From Actinocatenispora rupis (GTDB lineage: Bacteria; Actinomycetota; Actinomycetes; Mycobacteriales; Micromonosporaceae): 64,000 bases of DNA. Shown in pieces: positions 31,969-41,010 of the stretch. A program made the position numbers and the translations under genes. The notes below the pieces were generated by a model, which was not told the DNA's origin, ran no database searches, and was given only the letters and a program-made list of their open reading frames with translations. Positions within the stretch are counted from its first letter, which is position 1. Every line of letters begins with the position of its first letter. The stretch is from the NCBI RefSeq assembly GCF_016861975.1, contig NZ_BOMB01000015.1:124001-188000 (forward strand), read 5' to 3'.

Positions 31969-33876
31969 ATGGTCAGGACTCTCGCCGCCGGACTCGCGGT
32001 CGTACTCGCCGCGACGCTGGCGCCGTCGGCCGCCCGCGCCGACACGACCACCCCTCGCATCGACGACCTCGGACCGGGCATCGTGTCGGCGCCCGTCACC
32101 GGCGCCGCCCTCGACGGCGACACGCTCTACCTGGTGACCCGCGGACTCCAGCCCGCCGTCATAGCCCGGTACGACCTGGCCACGCGCCGCGTCGTCGGCC
32201 ACGCCGAGCTGCCCACCGGTACGGGCGGGTGGGCCGCGGCCGTCGACCGCGGCGCCGTGTACGCGGGGATGTACGGGGTCGCCGACATCCACCGGTACGA
32301 CCCGGCGACGGACACCGCGACCCGGCTCACCGGCCTCGGCACCGACACGTACGTGTTCGACCTGGCCGCCGCGCCGGACGGCACGCTCTACGCGGGGACG
32401 TACCCGTCGGGGAAGCTCTACGCGGTCGACCCGGACTCGGGCGCGACGCGCGACCTCGGGCAGGCCAGCCCCGGGCAGAGCTACGTGCGGTCGGTCGCGG
32501 TCGCCGACGACGGCACCGTGTACGCGGGGACCGGCGCCGCGGCCCGGCTCGTCGCGTACGACCCGGCGAGCGGGCGGCGCACCGAGATCCTGCCGCCGGA
32601 ACTGCGTACCGAGTCGTTCGTGTACGACGTGCAGGTCAGCGGCGACCTGATCGCGGTCGGTACCGAACCGTCCGGCAAGCTCGCGCTGATCGACCGGCGC
32701 GACCCGGGGCGGTACACGATCGTCGACACCGGTGACCGGACCGTCGACGCGATCACCATCGACGGCGACTCCGTGTACCTGACCGCCCGTACCTCCGGCT
32801 CGGTCTACCGGTACCGGCAGGGCACGGGAACGGTGGAACGGTTGGGAATCCCGGTACCGCAGGACGAGACGCGCGGTGTCTTCGTGTCCGGTGGCCGGAT
32901 CGTCGGGGTGGCCGGCAGCGGCGAGGTGTGGACGCTGGATCCCGACACCGGCGACACGACGGTGACCGACCTGGTGGCCGCCGGCATGCCCGCCGCGCCC
33001 GAACCGGCGCAGTCCGTCGCCGTCTCCGCCGGCCGGTACGCGTACGTCGGCGGGAACTTCGGGCTCCAGGTCCACGACCTCGCCGCCGGTACGAGCAGGC
33101 GGGTGCGTGCGTACGGCGAGCCGAAGCGGATCGTGCCCGTCGACGGGAAGGCGTACCTCGGGGTGTACCCGGGCGCGTTCGTCGACACGTACGACCCGGT
33201 GAGCGGGGTGATGGCGCGGCAGGGCGCGCTCGGCGGCGTACAGAACCGGCCGCGGGCGATGGTGTGGCTGCCGGACCGCGGGCAGCTCGCGATCGGCAGC
33301 CGGGCCGAGTACGGCACCGCCGGCGGCGCGTTCACCCTGTACGACATCGCGAGCGACACCGCGCACCGGTACGACGATCCGGTGCCGGGGCAGGGGATCA
33401 GCGCCGTCGCCGCGCGCGGGCACGTCGGGTACCTGGGGTCGGAGATCGCGGCGGACGGGGTGCCGCCGGTGGCGAAGGAGGCGCAGCTCGCCGCGGTCGA
33501 CCTGGACACCGGGCGGACGCTGTGGCGGTGGACGGCGGTGCCGGGCGCGACCGGGTACAGCGACCTGCTGGTGCACGGCACCCGGCTGTACGGGCTGACC
33601 TCGGCGGGCCGGCTCGTCGTCGTGGACCTGGTGACCCGCACCGTGCTCGGCACGTACCAGCTCGGCGACAGCGGCGGCGGGCAGCTGTTCCTGCGCCACG
33701 GCACCGTGTACGGCGTCACCCGCGGCACGCTGTTCCGCCTCACCGACCAGGGCCCCGCGACCGTACTCGCCGGACTCGGCGGTGGCTGGTTCAACGAGCC
33801 GCAGGCCACGTACGATCCGGCCGCCGACGTCGTGTACACGTTGCGCGGCAACGATCTCGTCCGCATCCACCTCTGA
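31969..33876 (+). CDS. Secreted beta-propeller (PQQ/YVTN-like) protein
   Basis: A 635-residue exported protein: signal peptide at 1-25 (VRTLAAGLAVVLAATLAPSAARA) and then repeated blade-like units with patterns such as DGTLYAGTYPSGKLYAVDPDSG and DGTVYAGTGAAARLVAYDPASG, spaced by roughly 45-50 residues. Such propellers bind ligands or scaffold; no catalytic residue can be assigned. Strong promoter upstream, hairpin downstream; single-gene unit. Confidence 0.85.
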   Translation: MVRTLAAGLAVVLAATLAPSAARADTTTPRIDDLGPGIVSAPVTGAALDGDTLYLVTRGLQPAVIARYDLATRRVVGHAELPTGTGGWAAAVDRGAVYAGMYGVADIHRYDPATDTATRLTGLGTDTYVFDLAAAPDGTLYAGTYPSGKLYAVDPDSGATRDLGQASPGQSYVRSVAVADDGTVYAGTGAAARLVAYDPASGRRTEILPPELRTESFVYDVQVSGDLIAVGTEPSGKLALIDRRDPGRYTIVDTGDRTVDAITIDGDSVYLTARTSGSVYRYRQGTGTVERLGIPVPQDETRGVFVSGGRIVGVAGSGEVWTLDPDTGDTTVTDLVAAGMPAAPEPAQSVAVSAGRYAYVGGNFGLQVHDLAAGTSRRVRAYGEPKRIVPVDGKAYLGVYPGAFVDTYDPVSGVMARQGALGGVQNRPRAMVWLPDRGQLAIGSRAEYGTAGGAFTLYDIASDTAHRYDDPVPGQGISAVAARGHVGYLGSEIAADGVPPVAKEAQLAAVDLDTGRTLWRWTAVPGATGYSDLLVHGTRLYGLTSAGRLVVVDLVTRTVLGTYQLGDSGGGQLFLRHGTVYGVTRGTLFRLTDQGPATVLAGLGGGWFNEPQATYDPAADVVYTLRGNDLVRIHL

Positions 33877-33879
33877 GTA

Positions 33880-33913
33880 CGGCGCCCGGTGGGGTGCGTA
33901 CCGCCGGGCGCCG
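33880..33913 (+). terminator. Hairpin terminator after the beta-propeller gene
   Basis: CGGCGCCCGG (33880-33889) and CCGGGCGCCG (33904-33913) form a perfect 10-bp stem starting 3 nt after the stop. Confidence 0.75.
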
Positions 33914-33971
33914 GGAGGGGTCCTCGCGCGCGGCGGTACCGTGCGGGCCTTCGCGACGAGAGGGAGCGACG

Positions 33972-34397
33972 ATGGCCGGTGCGGTGGTCCGGGCGGTACT
34001 CGGGGTGTGCGGCGCGTGCGCGCTGGTCGGCGGCGCGGTGCTGCTGTGGATGATCTGGCTCTACTTCGGCGAGAACCGCTACGCGCCGGAGCTGGAGATC
34101 GGCCAGTTCGGGATCGTCGCGCTGATGCTCGGCGCCGGCCTGTACGTGGCCGGCGCGCTCCAGATCCCCGTGGTGGGGCGGGTTCTCGTCGGGTTGATGG
34201 TGGCCGGCGCCGCGAGCGTGGTGCTCGTCCTGTTCGCTGCGGCGGTGTCGCTCGTCGGCGACCCCGGCGGAGAGCGCGGCACCCTGAACGACTGCGCGGC
34301 CGGCTTCCTCTGCGTACCGGCGGGTGCGTACCTGGTGTGGCGCGCGGTCGCCGGCCGCTGGCCCGCGACCCGCCGCAGTACCGGTCCGCGCTTCTGA
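33972..34397 (+). CDS. Small four-pass membrane protein, unknown function
   Basis: A 141-residue protein with about four hydrophobic segments (ALVGGAVLLWMIWLYF, FGIVALMLGAGLYVAGAL, RVLVGLMVAGAASVVLVLFAAAV and FLCVPAGAYLVWRAV). I do not recognise a family. ATG 33972 has GAGGGAG upstream. A hairpin follows before the next gene, so it is likely monocistronic. Confidence 0.7.
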   Translation: MAGAVVRAVLGVCGACALVGGAVLLWMIWLYFGENRYAPELEIGQFGIVALMLGAGLYVAGALQIPVVGRVLVGLMVAGAASVVLVLFAAAVSLVGDPGGERGTLNDCAAGFLCVPAGAYLVWRAVAGRWPATRRSTGPRF

Positions 34398-34464
34398 CCC
34401 GCGCGGCGACACCACGTTGCGGATCCAGTCGGCGCGTACGACGTCCGACCGGCCACGGCGGCGA

Positions 34465-34495
34465 CCCGCCCGCGGTACGGAAATCCGCGGGCGGG
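34465..34495 (+). terminator. Hairpin terminator
   Basis: CCCGCCCGCGG (34465-34475) and CCGCGGGCGGG (34485-34495) form a perfect 11-bp stem with a 9-nt loop, between 34397 and 34525. Confidence 0.75.
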
Positions 34496-34524
34496 ACGGC
34501 GGACGGTGTGCGAGGGTGACCGCC

Positions 34525-35526
34525 ATGGACAGCCAGCTCAGCCGCGGCACGCACCGGGATCCGTTGGTACCGGGGGACATCGGGTACACGGTGCTCGCGC
34601 CGGACGGTACGACGACCGGGCTGCCGCTGGTCGTACTGCTGCACGGCGCGGACTCGTCCGCGGAGACGCTCGTCCGGTTCCGCCCGCTGATCGAGGGGCT
34701 GTGGGCCGACGGGACGCTGCCGCCGGCCGTGGTGGCCTGCGCGTCGACCCCCACCGTCGGCGGGTTCTACCTGGACCGCGACGGTGCCCGGTGGGAGTCG
34801 TACGTGGCGCGGGCGTTCCCGGCGCTCATCGAGCGGGAGTACGGCACGGATCCGGCGCGGGTGGCGCTGCTCGGCTCCTCGATGGGCGGGTACGGCGCGC
34901 TGAAGATCGCGTTCGCGGAGCCGGACCGGTGGGCCGCGGTGGCCGCCGTCGCGCCCGCCCTGCTGCCCGCCGCCACCCCGGACGCGCTGCGCCCCCGCAA
35001 CACCCTCGGCGTCCTCGCCGACCTGGGCCGGGAGATGGCCGGCGACGGCACCGGCCCCGACCGGTACGCGGCGAACAGCGTGCTGCACAGGTTGCGCGCG
35101 CACGCCGACGCCGTACGCGACAGCGGCCTGCCGATCTTCCTGCGGTGCGGCGACAGCGACGTGTTCGCCATGCACGACGGCACCGAGCAGCTGCACCGCG
35201 CGCTGTGGGACCTGGACATCGGCCACGAGTACCAGTTGGTGTTGGGGGCGGACCACCTCGGGCCGGAGGCGGTCGCGGGGCCGCGGGCGGCGTTCGGGTT
35301 CGTCGGCGCGGCGCTGCGGGGGGACGACCGGCCCGCCGCCGACCGGGAACTGGCCGCGTCCTGGGCGGACTGGGACGCGTCCGGGCGGCAGGGCGCGCCG
35401 CCGGCGTTCGACGCGACCGGGCCGACCGGGCCGCTGGCGCTGCGCCTGCTGCTCGCCGACGACCTCGCCGAACGCGAGCGTCGCGACCCGACCGCCGCGC
35501 GGCGGTACGGGCGGATCGACACCTGA
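34525..35526 (+). CDS. Esterase-D/antigen-85-like alpha/beta hydrolase
   Basis: A 333-residue hydrolase: VVLLHGADSSAETL (oxyanion region), nucleophile serine in VALLGSSMGGYGALK (GxSxG), FLRCGDSDVFAM with the acid, and LGADHLGPEAV with the catalytic His. The pattern fits the esterase/tributyrin-esterase (Esterase family PF00756). No signal peptide at this start. ATG 34525 has GAGGGTGA upstream. The SDR gene follows 14 nt downstream with its own GGGAGGA, so both are co-transcribed. Confidence 0.85.
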   Translation: MDSQLSRGTHRDPLVPGDIGYTVLAPDGTTTGLPLVVLLHGADSSAETLVRFRPLIEGLWADGTLPPAVVACASTPTVGGFYLDRDGARWESYVARAFPALIEREYGTDPARVALLGSSMGGYGALKIAFAEPDRWAAVAAVAPALLPAATPDALRPRNTLGVLADLGREMAGDGTGPDRYAANSVLHRLRAHADAVRDSGLPIFLRCGDSDVFAMHDGTEQLHRALWDLDIGHEYQLVLGADHLGPEAVAGPRAAFGFVGAALRGDDRPAADRELAASWADWDASGRQGAPPAFDATGPTGPLALRLLLADDLAERERRDPTAARRYGRIDT

Positions 35527-35540
35527 GTACGGGAGGACAC

Positions 35541-36320
35541 GTGGCGTTGGGGTTGGCGGGGCGTACCGCGATCGTGACGGGTGTGAGCCGGCGGATCGGA
35601 ATCGGCGCGGCGATCGCGCGCCGGCTCGCCGCCGAGGGCGCGGACGTCCTCGTCCAGGGCTGGCGACGGCACGACGTCGAGCGCCACGAGGGCGGCGACC
35701 CGGACGGCCCGGACGCGATCGTCGCCGAACTGCGCGCCGCCGGCCGCCGCGCCGAGTACGTCGACGCGGACTTCACCGACCCGGCCGCGCCCGCCGCCGT
35801 ACTCGATGCCGGGGTCGCGGCGTTCGGCCGGGTCGACATCCTCGTCGCGAACCACGCCCGCAACACGCCGTGGGCGCCGCTGGCCGAGCTGACCGCCGCC
35901 GAGGTGGACGCGGCGTACGCGGTGAACACGCGGGCGACGCTGCTGCTGGTGAAGGAGTTCGCGGACCGGTTCGAGGCGGGCGACGGCCGGATCGTGCTGT
36001 TCACGTCCGGTCAGCAGGGCGGCCCGATGCCCCTGGAGATCCCGTACGCGTCGAGCAAGGCGGCGCTGGCCGGCATGACGCCGAGCCTGGCCGCCGCGGT
36101 CGTCGGCAAGGGGATCCGGCTCAACTGCGTCAATCCGGGCCCGACCGACACCGGCTGGGCGACCCCGGAGATCACCGCGGAAGCGTTGCGGCGCCTGCCG
36201 TTCGGGCGGTGGGGGCGGCCCGAGGACGCGGCCGCGCTCGTCGCGTTCCTCGTCGGCCCGGACGGCGGCTGGGTCACCGGCCAGGTCATCGCCTCCGAGG
36301 GCGGGTTCGGTCTCGTCTGA
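35541..36320 (+). CDS. SDR-family oxidoreductase
   Basis: A 259-residue classical short-chain dehydrogenase: IVTGVSRRIGIGAAIA (TGxxxGxG-type loop, here with the FabG-like SRRIGIG), NHA in place of the usual NAG at about residue 107, Ser in LFTSGQQGG and YASSK with the catalytic Tyr and Lys, and NCVNPGPTDTGW. Reminiscent of 3-oxoacyl-ACP reductase-like proteins; substrate unknown. GTG 35541 is chosen from the ribosome site GGGAGGA. Confidence 0.9.
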   Translation: MALGLAGRTAIVTGVSRRIGIGAAIARRLAAEGADVLVQGWRRHDVERHEGGDPDGPDAIVAELRAAGRRAEYVDADFTDPAAPAAVLDAGVAAFGRVDILVANHARNTPWAPLAELTAAEVDAAYAVNTRATLLLVKEFADRFEAGDGRIVLFTSGQQGGPMPLEIPYASSKAALAGMTPSLAAAVVGKGIRLNCVNPGPTDTGWATPEITAEALRRLPFGRWGRPEDAAALVAFLVGPDGGWVTGQVIASEGGFGLV

Positions 36321-36381
36321 CCGACGCCCGGTCCGCGCCGCCGGCCGCTCAGTCGGCGTCGGCGAGCGCGGTGCCGGCCGC

Positions 36382-37206
36382 TCAGGTGTCGGCCTCTGCG
36401 ACCGCGGTCGCGTCCCCGCCCTTGCCGGCGTTCCCGGCCGCGCCGGCGGTGGCCTTCGCGGCGCCGTCGGCGTTCCTGGCGCCGGACCGCGCCTTCGTAC
36501 GGCGACCGCGCGGTGCCGGGGCGGGCTTCGGCTCGTCCTCGGCCGCCGGCGCGTCCGGGAGTACGGCGGGGCGGGTGTCGGCGGCGCGCTTGGCGGCGGC
36601 GCGGACGTACCGGGCGCGGCGCATGTCGAGGGTGCCGCGGCGGGCCTCGCCGGTCGTGATGTCGCTGGACCAGTAGCCCTTCATGGTGCGGCGGTTGAGG
36701 GGCCGCAGCACCAGGATCCCGGTGCGCGGCTCGTACGCCTGCGACGTCTGCTCGATCTTGTACACCAGCTCCAGCCGGTCGTCGGCGTACGTGGCGCCGG
36801 CGGAGTGCACGGTGGCGAAGCAGGCGGTGACCGCGTCCGGGTCGTTGCGGACGGCGGCGAGCACGGTCTCCTCCGTCGGGTACAGCTGCACGGAGTAGCG
36901 CAGGTCGCCGCCGTGGATGTCGATGCGGGCGAGACCCCAGGTGCCGGAGGACGACTCGTACACCCAGCGGCCGAGGATGGGGCGGCCCCAGGCGCTCAGC
37001 AGCAACCGCTGGAGGGTACGCACGATCAGCGTCAGGCTGAGCGCCGCGCCGAGGAACACCACCACGTACTGCCAGGTGCCGGTGGGGTGCACGGTGCGCA
37101 TCACCACCACGGTGAGCACGCTGAACAGCACGGAGCCGAGCGCGAGCGCCACCTGGCGCACGCCGTCGATGTCCTTGTCCCGCAGGAACGCGTGGAGCGG
37201 GTGCAT
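36382..37206 (-). CDS. Two-pass membrane protein with Ala/Lys-rich tail
   Basis: A 274-residue protein: two membrane helices at about 18-37 and 46-64, a soluble beta-rich domain (about 75-190: WVYESSSGTWGLARIDIHGGDLRYSVQLYPTEE) and a C-terminal ~65-residue Ala/Pro/Lys-rich disordered tail. Not a family I can name. At the 3' end GCCGGCCGCTCAG is duplicated (36340-36352 and 36373-36385), suggesting a short duplication that moved the stop codon. Confidence 0.7.
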   Translation of the reverse strand: MHPLHAFLRDKDIDGVRQVALALGSVLFSVLTVVVMRTVHPTGTWQYVVVFLGAALSLTLIVRTLQRLLLSAWGRPILGRWVYESSSGTWGLARIDIHGGDLRYSVQLYPTEETVLAAVRNDPDAVTACFATVHSAGATYADDRLELVYKIEQTSQAYEPRTGILVLRPLNRRTMKGYWSSDITTGEARRGTLDMRRARYVRAAAKRAADTRPAVLPDAPAAEDEPKPAPAPRGRRTKARSGARNADGAAKATAGAAGNAGKGGDATAVAEADT

Positions 37207-37286
37207 CCCGCACCGTCCTCTCCGTCGTCGACCGTGCGGTACAGGGTACGAAGGGATCGGCGGTGGGCGAAACCGGGCGGCGGCGC

Positions 37287-38465
37287 TCAGCCGTGCGCGA
37301 GGCGTCCGCGGACGAAGGCGCCCCAGGTGGGGGTGGGTGTGCCGGACCAGTCGCGGACCAGGGACCAGCAGGACGGCCAGGTGTTCCACGTCCACGCGGT
37401 GTAACTGATCCGGTGCGCGTCCATCCAGTCGAACGCGGTGGTCGCCCACGCCGTGCCGTGCACCGCGTCCGGCGGGCAGTGCGCGTCGGCGGCGTCGGCG
37501 GACAGGTCCAGGTCGGGTCCGATCTCGCCGACGACCAGCGGAACCGCGGCGGCCAGCCGGCTCAGTACGGTGTCGTAGCAGCGCGGGCCCGCGCACACGG
37601 TGTTGAACGAATAGTCGTGGAACGACGCGGCCACATTGTGCGCGGGGTCCTCCGGCGCGTACCGCTGCCAGTCGTCGAGCTGCTCGGCGTAGTCGATTCC
37701 GCCGGCGAGTACGACGTTCCGGGCGCCGGTGGCGCGGACGGTGGCGATCAGCTCGTTCATCCCGGCCGCGACGTAGTCCCCGCCGCCGTTCGTGGAATGC
37801 AGCACGCAGCCGCCGTCACGCCAGCACCGCCAGGCCCTTGCGGAATTCTCCGGAGCGTACGGCGCGGGTTCGTTGAACAGATCGAACAACACCGTGGAAC
37901 TGTGCCCGAAGGTACTCGCCACGGAATGCCAGAAATCGAGGGAGTGATCGCGGTCGGGCATCGGTTCCTGGTTGAGTGAACGGGCCGTGCCCGGCGCGCT
38001 CCGGTGCAGGTCGAGAATGACCGCGAAATGCCTCGCGGAAAGCTCGGAAACCAACCCGGAAACCGCTCTCCGGTACGCCTCGCCGGAGTACCGGGGGTCG
38101 GTGCCGAGGCCGAGCCAGCACTGCTCGTTGAGCGGCAGCCGGACCGCGTTCGCGCCGGCCCAGCTCGCCATGCCGGCGGTGGGGTCGGCGGCGCCGTCGA
38201 AGATGCCCCAGCCCTCGACGCAGGCGTACTCCGCGCCGGAGTGGTTGAAACCGGTCAACCGCACCGTTTTCCCGGCGCCGTCGACCAGTTCGTTCCGCTG
38301 TACGTGGAGGCCGGTGACGGACGCCGCCAGCTCCAGGTGACGGGGCGGGCTGACGGCGCAGGCGCCGAGGACGAGCAGCAGCGCGAGCACGACCCGGACG
38401 GTACGACGGGCCGGCGGCGGTGCGTGCACGGTGCGCTGTGGCGACATCGGGTGGCGCTCGCTCAC
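37287..38465 (-). CDS. GH5-type glycoside hydrolase lipoprotein
   Basis: A 392-residue (beta/alpha)8 glycosidase of the cellulase (GH5) type. The N-terminus has a hydrophobic stretch ending in LVLGAC, a plausible lipobox with lipid-modified Cys near 36. The acid/base Glu lies in DLFNEPAPY and the nucleophile Glu in VVGEIGPD; HDYSFNT and WTWNTWP are further active-site strands. It sits divergent to the exopolysaccharide operon and probably trims or degrades that polymer (inference); plant glucan degradation is the alternative. Confidence 0.87.
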   Translation of the reverse strand: MSERHPMSPQRTVHAPPPARRTVRVVLALLLVLGACAVSPPRHLELAASVTGLHVQRNELVDGAGKTVRLTGFNHSGAEYACVEGWGIFDGAADPTAGMASWAGANAVRLPLNEQCWLGLGTDPRYSGEAYRRAVSGLVSELSARHFAVILDLHRSAPGTARSLNQEPMPDRDHSLDFWHSVASTFGHSSTVLFDLFNEPAPYAPENSARAWRCWRDGGCVLHSTNGGGDYVAAGMNELIATVRATGARNVVLAGGIDYAEQLDDWQRYAPEDPAHNVAASFHDYSFNTVCAGPRCYDTVLSRLAAAVPLVVGEIGPDLDLSADAADAHCPPDAVHGTAWATTAFDWMDAHRISYTAWTWNTWPSCWSLVRDWSGTPTPTWGAFVRGRLAHG

Positions 38466-38746
38466 GGTTTCGACCGCGGGGGTGAACCCTCACGGTACCG
38501 GAGTCGCTACGGCCGTCCGGCCCGTTCCCGCACGAAGAAAACTACGGCAAACGACGGAGGTGCCGACACACCGCGCGGCCGTAGCGTGTTGCCGAACTTG
38601 ACTTGCGCCCAACTGCACCGGTCGGAATCCGAACACCCTGGCCGAACGGATGAGAGGGCACCGGCCGAAACGTATTTGCCGGGCCCGTACGAACGGTCGA
38701 GGAAACGAATCCACCGGACCGGTGTGTCTTTGCTGCGGGGGGAACA

Positions 38747-39886
38747 GTGGGGATCAACGTGGGGCTCCGGGTCGCCGTCGTCGGCGCCGGCTACTGGGGG
38801 CCGAAACACGTCCGGGTACTGCACGGCACCGAGGGTGTGGGTGAGGTGGTGCTGGTCGACGGCCGCCCGGACCGCTTGCAGGCGCTGGCCCGGAGCTACC
38901 CGGGCGACCGTACCTGCGCCAGCCTGCCCGAGGCGCTGCCGCACGTGGACGCGGTGGTGGTCGCGACGCCGCCGAGTACGCACGTGGCGTTGGCGTCGGC
39001 GGCGATGGAGGCCGGCAAGCACGTCCTGGTGGAGAAGCCGTTGGCGCCGAGCGTCGCCGACGCGCGCCGGCTGGTGGCGCTGGCGGACGCGGCCGGCGTG
39101 ACGCTGATGGTCGGCCACACCTTCGAGTACAACCCGGCGGTACGCAAGCTGCGCGAGCTGATCGAGCAGCGCGAGCTGGGCGACCTGTTCTACCTGGACA
39201 GCGCGCGACTCAACCTCGGCCTGTACCAGAGCGACGTGAACGTCATCTTCGACCTGGCGCCGCACGACGTGTCGATCATCAACCACGTGCTCGGCACCTC
39301 GCCGGTCGCGGTGCAGGCGTGGGGCGCGCGGCACGCGCATCCGCGGTTCGAGGACGTGGCGTACCTGCGGCTGTTCTACGAGGACCACGGGCTCGCCGCG
39401 AACATCCACGTGAGCTGGCTCGACCCGGGCAAGGTACGCCGGGTCGTGGCGGTCGGCAGCCGCCGGATGGCCGTGTACGACGACCTCGCCGAGGAGCGCA
39501 TCCGGGTACTGGACAAGGGTGTTGACCCGCCCGCGTCGGCGGCGGGCGGCTCGACGCAGCCGCCGATGTCCTACCGGTACGGCGACATCGTGTCCCCGTT
39601 CCTCGCGCCCGACGAGCCGCTCGCCCTGCAGGACGCGCACTTCGTCGAGTGCGCGTCGACCGGCGCCGTGCCGCTCACCGACGGGCGCAACGGCCTGGCC
39701 GTGGTGGAGGTGCTGGAGGCGGCGCAGCTGTCGCTGCGACTGGGCCATCCGGTACTGCTGGAGGAGCTGGCCGCCGACTCCCGCCCGGTGTACGACATCG
39801 ACGCGCCGGCCCGCTTCGTCGCCGTGTCCGTCCCCTGGTACCGCCGGGACCGGTCGGGTGCCGCGCTGATCCGGGAGGGCGCGTGA
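38747..39886 (+). CDS. Gfo/Idh/MocA oxidoreductase, WbpB/WlbA-like UDP-sugar 3-dehydrogenase
   Basis: A 379-residue NAD(P)-dependent oxidoreductase: VAVVGAGYWGPKHVR at 9-23 and the EKPLAPS segment near 96 are diagnostic of the family. With the aminotransferase and acyltransferase that follow, it matches the WbpB-WbpE-WbpD trio that makes UDP-GlcNAc3NAcA-type sugars. GTG 38747 has GGGGGGAA upstream. First gene of the long exopolysaccharide operon; the 280-bp upstream gap probably holds its promoter, which I could not define. Confidence 0.88.
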   Translation: MGINVGLRVAVVGAGYWGPKHVRVLHGTEGVGEVVLVDGRPDRLQALARSYPGDRTCASLPEALPHVDAVVVATPPSTHVALASAAMEAGKHVLVEKPLAPSVADARRLVALADAAGVTLMVGHTFEYNPAVRKLRELIEQRELGDLFYLDSARLNLGLYQSDVNVIFDLAPHDVSIINHVLGTSPVAVQAWGARHAHPRFEDVAYLRLFYEDHGLAANIHVSWLDPGKVRRVVAVGSRRMAVYDDLAEERIRVLDKGVDPPASAAGGSTQPPMSYRYGDIVSPFLAPDEPLALQDAHFVECASTGAVPLTDGRNGLAVVEVLEAAQLSLRLGHPVLLEELAADSRPVYDIDAPARFVAVSVPWYRRDRSGAALIREGA

Positions 39887-41010
39887 ACGCGGGGTCGGTG
39901 CGGCCGGCGGTGCCGTTCCTCGACCTGGCGCCGATGACGCGCGAGGTGATGCCGGAGATCGTGCGCCGGTGGGACGACATCGTGGCGTCGAGCGCCTTCA
40001 TCGGCGGGCAGCTGGTGGAGCAGTTCGAGGACGACTGGGCGGACTACTGCGGCACCCGGTACGCGGTGGGGCTGGCGAACGGGACGGACGCGCTGCACCT
40101 GAGCCTGCGCGCGCTCGGCGTGGGGCCGGGCGACGAGGTGGTGCTGCCGGCCAACACGTTCGTCGCCACGGCCGAGGCGGTCGTACTCGCCGGCGCGGTG
40201 CCGCGGTTCGCCGACGTGGCCGAGGACACGCTGCTGCTCACACCGTCCACTGTGGAGGATGCGATCACCCCGCGGACCCGCGCGGTGATCGCCGTCCACC
40301 TGTACGGCCAGATGCCGGACATGGACGGGATCCTCCAGGTGACCCGGCGGGTCGGCGTACCGCTGGTGGAGGACGCCGCGCAGGCGCACGGCGCGTCGTG
40401 GCGCGGGATCCGGGCCGGCGCGTACGGGGCGGTCGGGTGCTTCAGCTTCTACCCGGGCAAGAACCTGGGCGCGTTCGGTGACGCCGGTGCGGTCGTCACC
40501 CGGGACGCCGGGCTGGCCGCGGCGCTGCGGTCGTTGCGCGACCACGGCCGGGCCGCCGGCGAGCACGTACGGCACGAGCGGATCGGTACGAACAGCCGGC
40601 TCGACGCGGTGCAGGCGGCCGTACTCGCGGCGAAGCTGCCGCACCTGGACGACTGGAACACCGCGCGCCGCCGCATCGCCACCCGGTACGCGGAAGGCTT
40701 CGCGGGGCTGCCGCTGCGGACCGTCGTGGAGAAGCCCGACGCGTACGGCGTGCACCACCTGGCCGTCGTACGGGTTCCGCAGCGGGACCGGTTCCGTGCC
40801 GCGCTGGCCGACCTCGGCGTGGCGACGGGCGTGCACTACCCGACGGCCTGCCACCGGATCCCGGCGTACCGGGAGTTCTCGACGGGTCCGCTGCCGGTGG
40901 CGGAGCGGGCGGCGGCCGAGGTCGTGTCGCTGCCGATGTACCCGCACCTGACCGACGACCACGTCCTGCGGGTCGTCAAGGCGGTCGGGGAGGCGTGCGA
41001 TGAGCGCTGA
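39883..41010 (+). CDS. DegT/DnrJ/EryC1/StrS aminotransferase (WbpE-like)
   Basis: A 375-residue PLP-dependent sugar aminotransferase: FLDLAPMTREV at the N-terminus, NGTDALHLSLRALG (phosphate binding), DAAQAHGA, and the PLP lysine in SFYPGKNLGAFGDAG. GTHYPT-like GVHYPTACHRIPAY near the C-terminus is typical. It would transaminate the 3-keto-sugar made by the preceding enzyme. The GTG start overlaps the upstream stop (GTGA). A 12/13 match to the recurring palindrome lies inside at 40245-40257. Confidence 0.92.
   Translation: MNAGSVRPAVPFLDLAPMTREVMPEIVRRWDDIVASSAFIGGQLVEQFEDDWADYCGTRYAVGLANGTDALHLSLRALGVGPGDEVVLPANTFVATAEAVVLAGAVPRFADVAEDTLLLTPSTVEDAITPRTRAVIAVHLYGQMPDMDGILQVTRRVGVPLVEDAAQAHGASWRGIRAGAYGAVGCFSFYPGKNLGAFGDAGAVVTRDAGLAAALRSLRDHGRAAGEHVRHERIGTNSRLDAVQAAVLAAKLPHLDDWNTARRRIATRYAEGFAGLPLRTVVEKPDAYGVHHLAVVRVPQRDRFRAALADLGVATGVHYPTACHRIPAYREFSTGPLPVAERAAAEVVSLPMYPHLTDDHVLRVVKAVGEACDER

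Noticed and set aside
30316-35256. Very long open frame on the minus strand (over 1600 codons)
   Set aside because: It runs antisense to map, the aldo/keto reductase, the beta-propeller and other well-supported genes. Its product is low-complexity and follows from high-GC codon bias.
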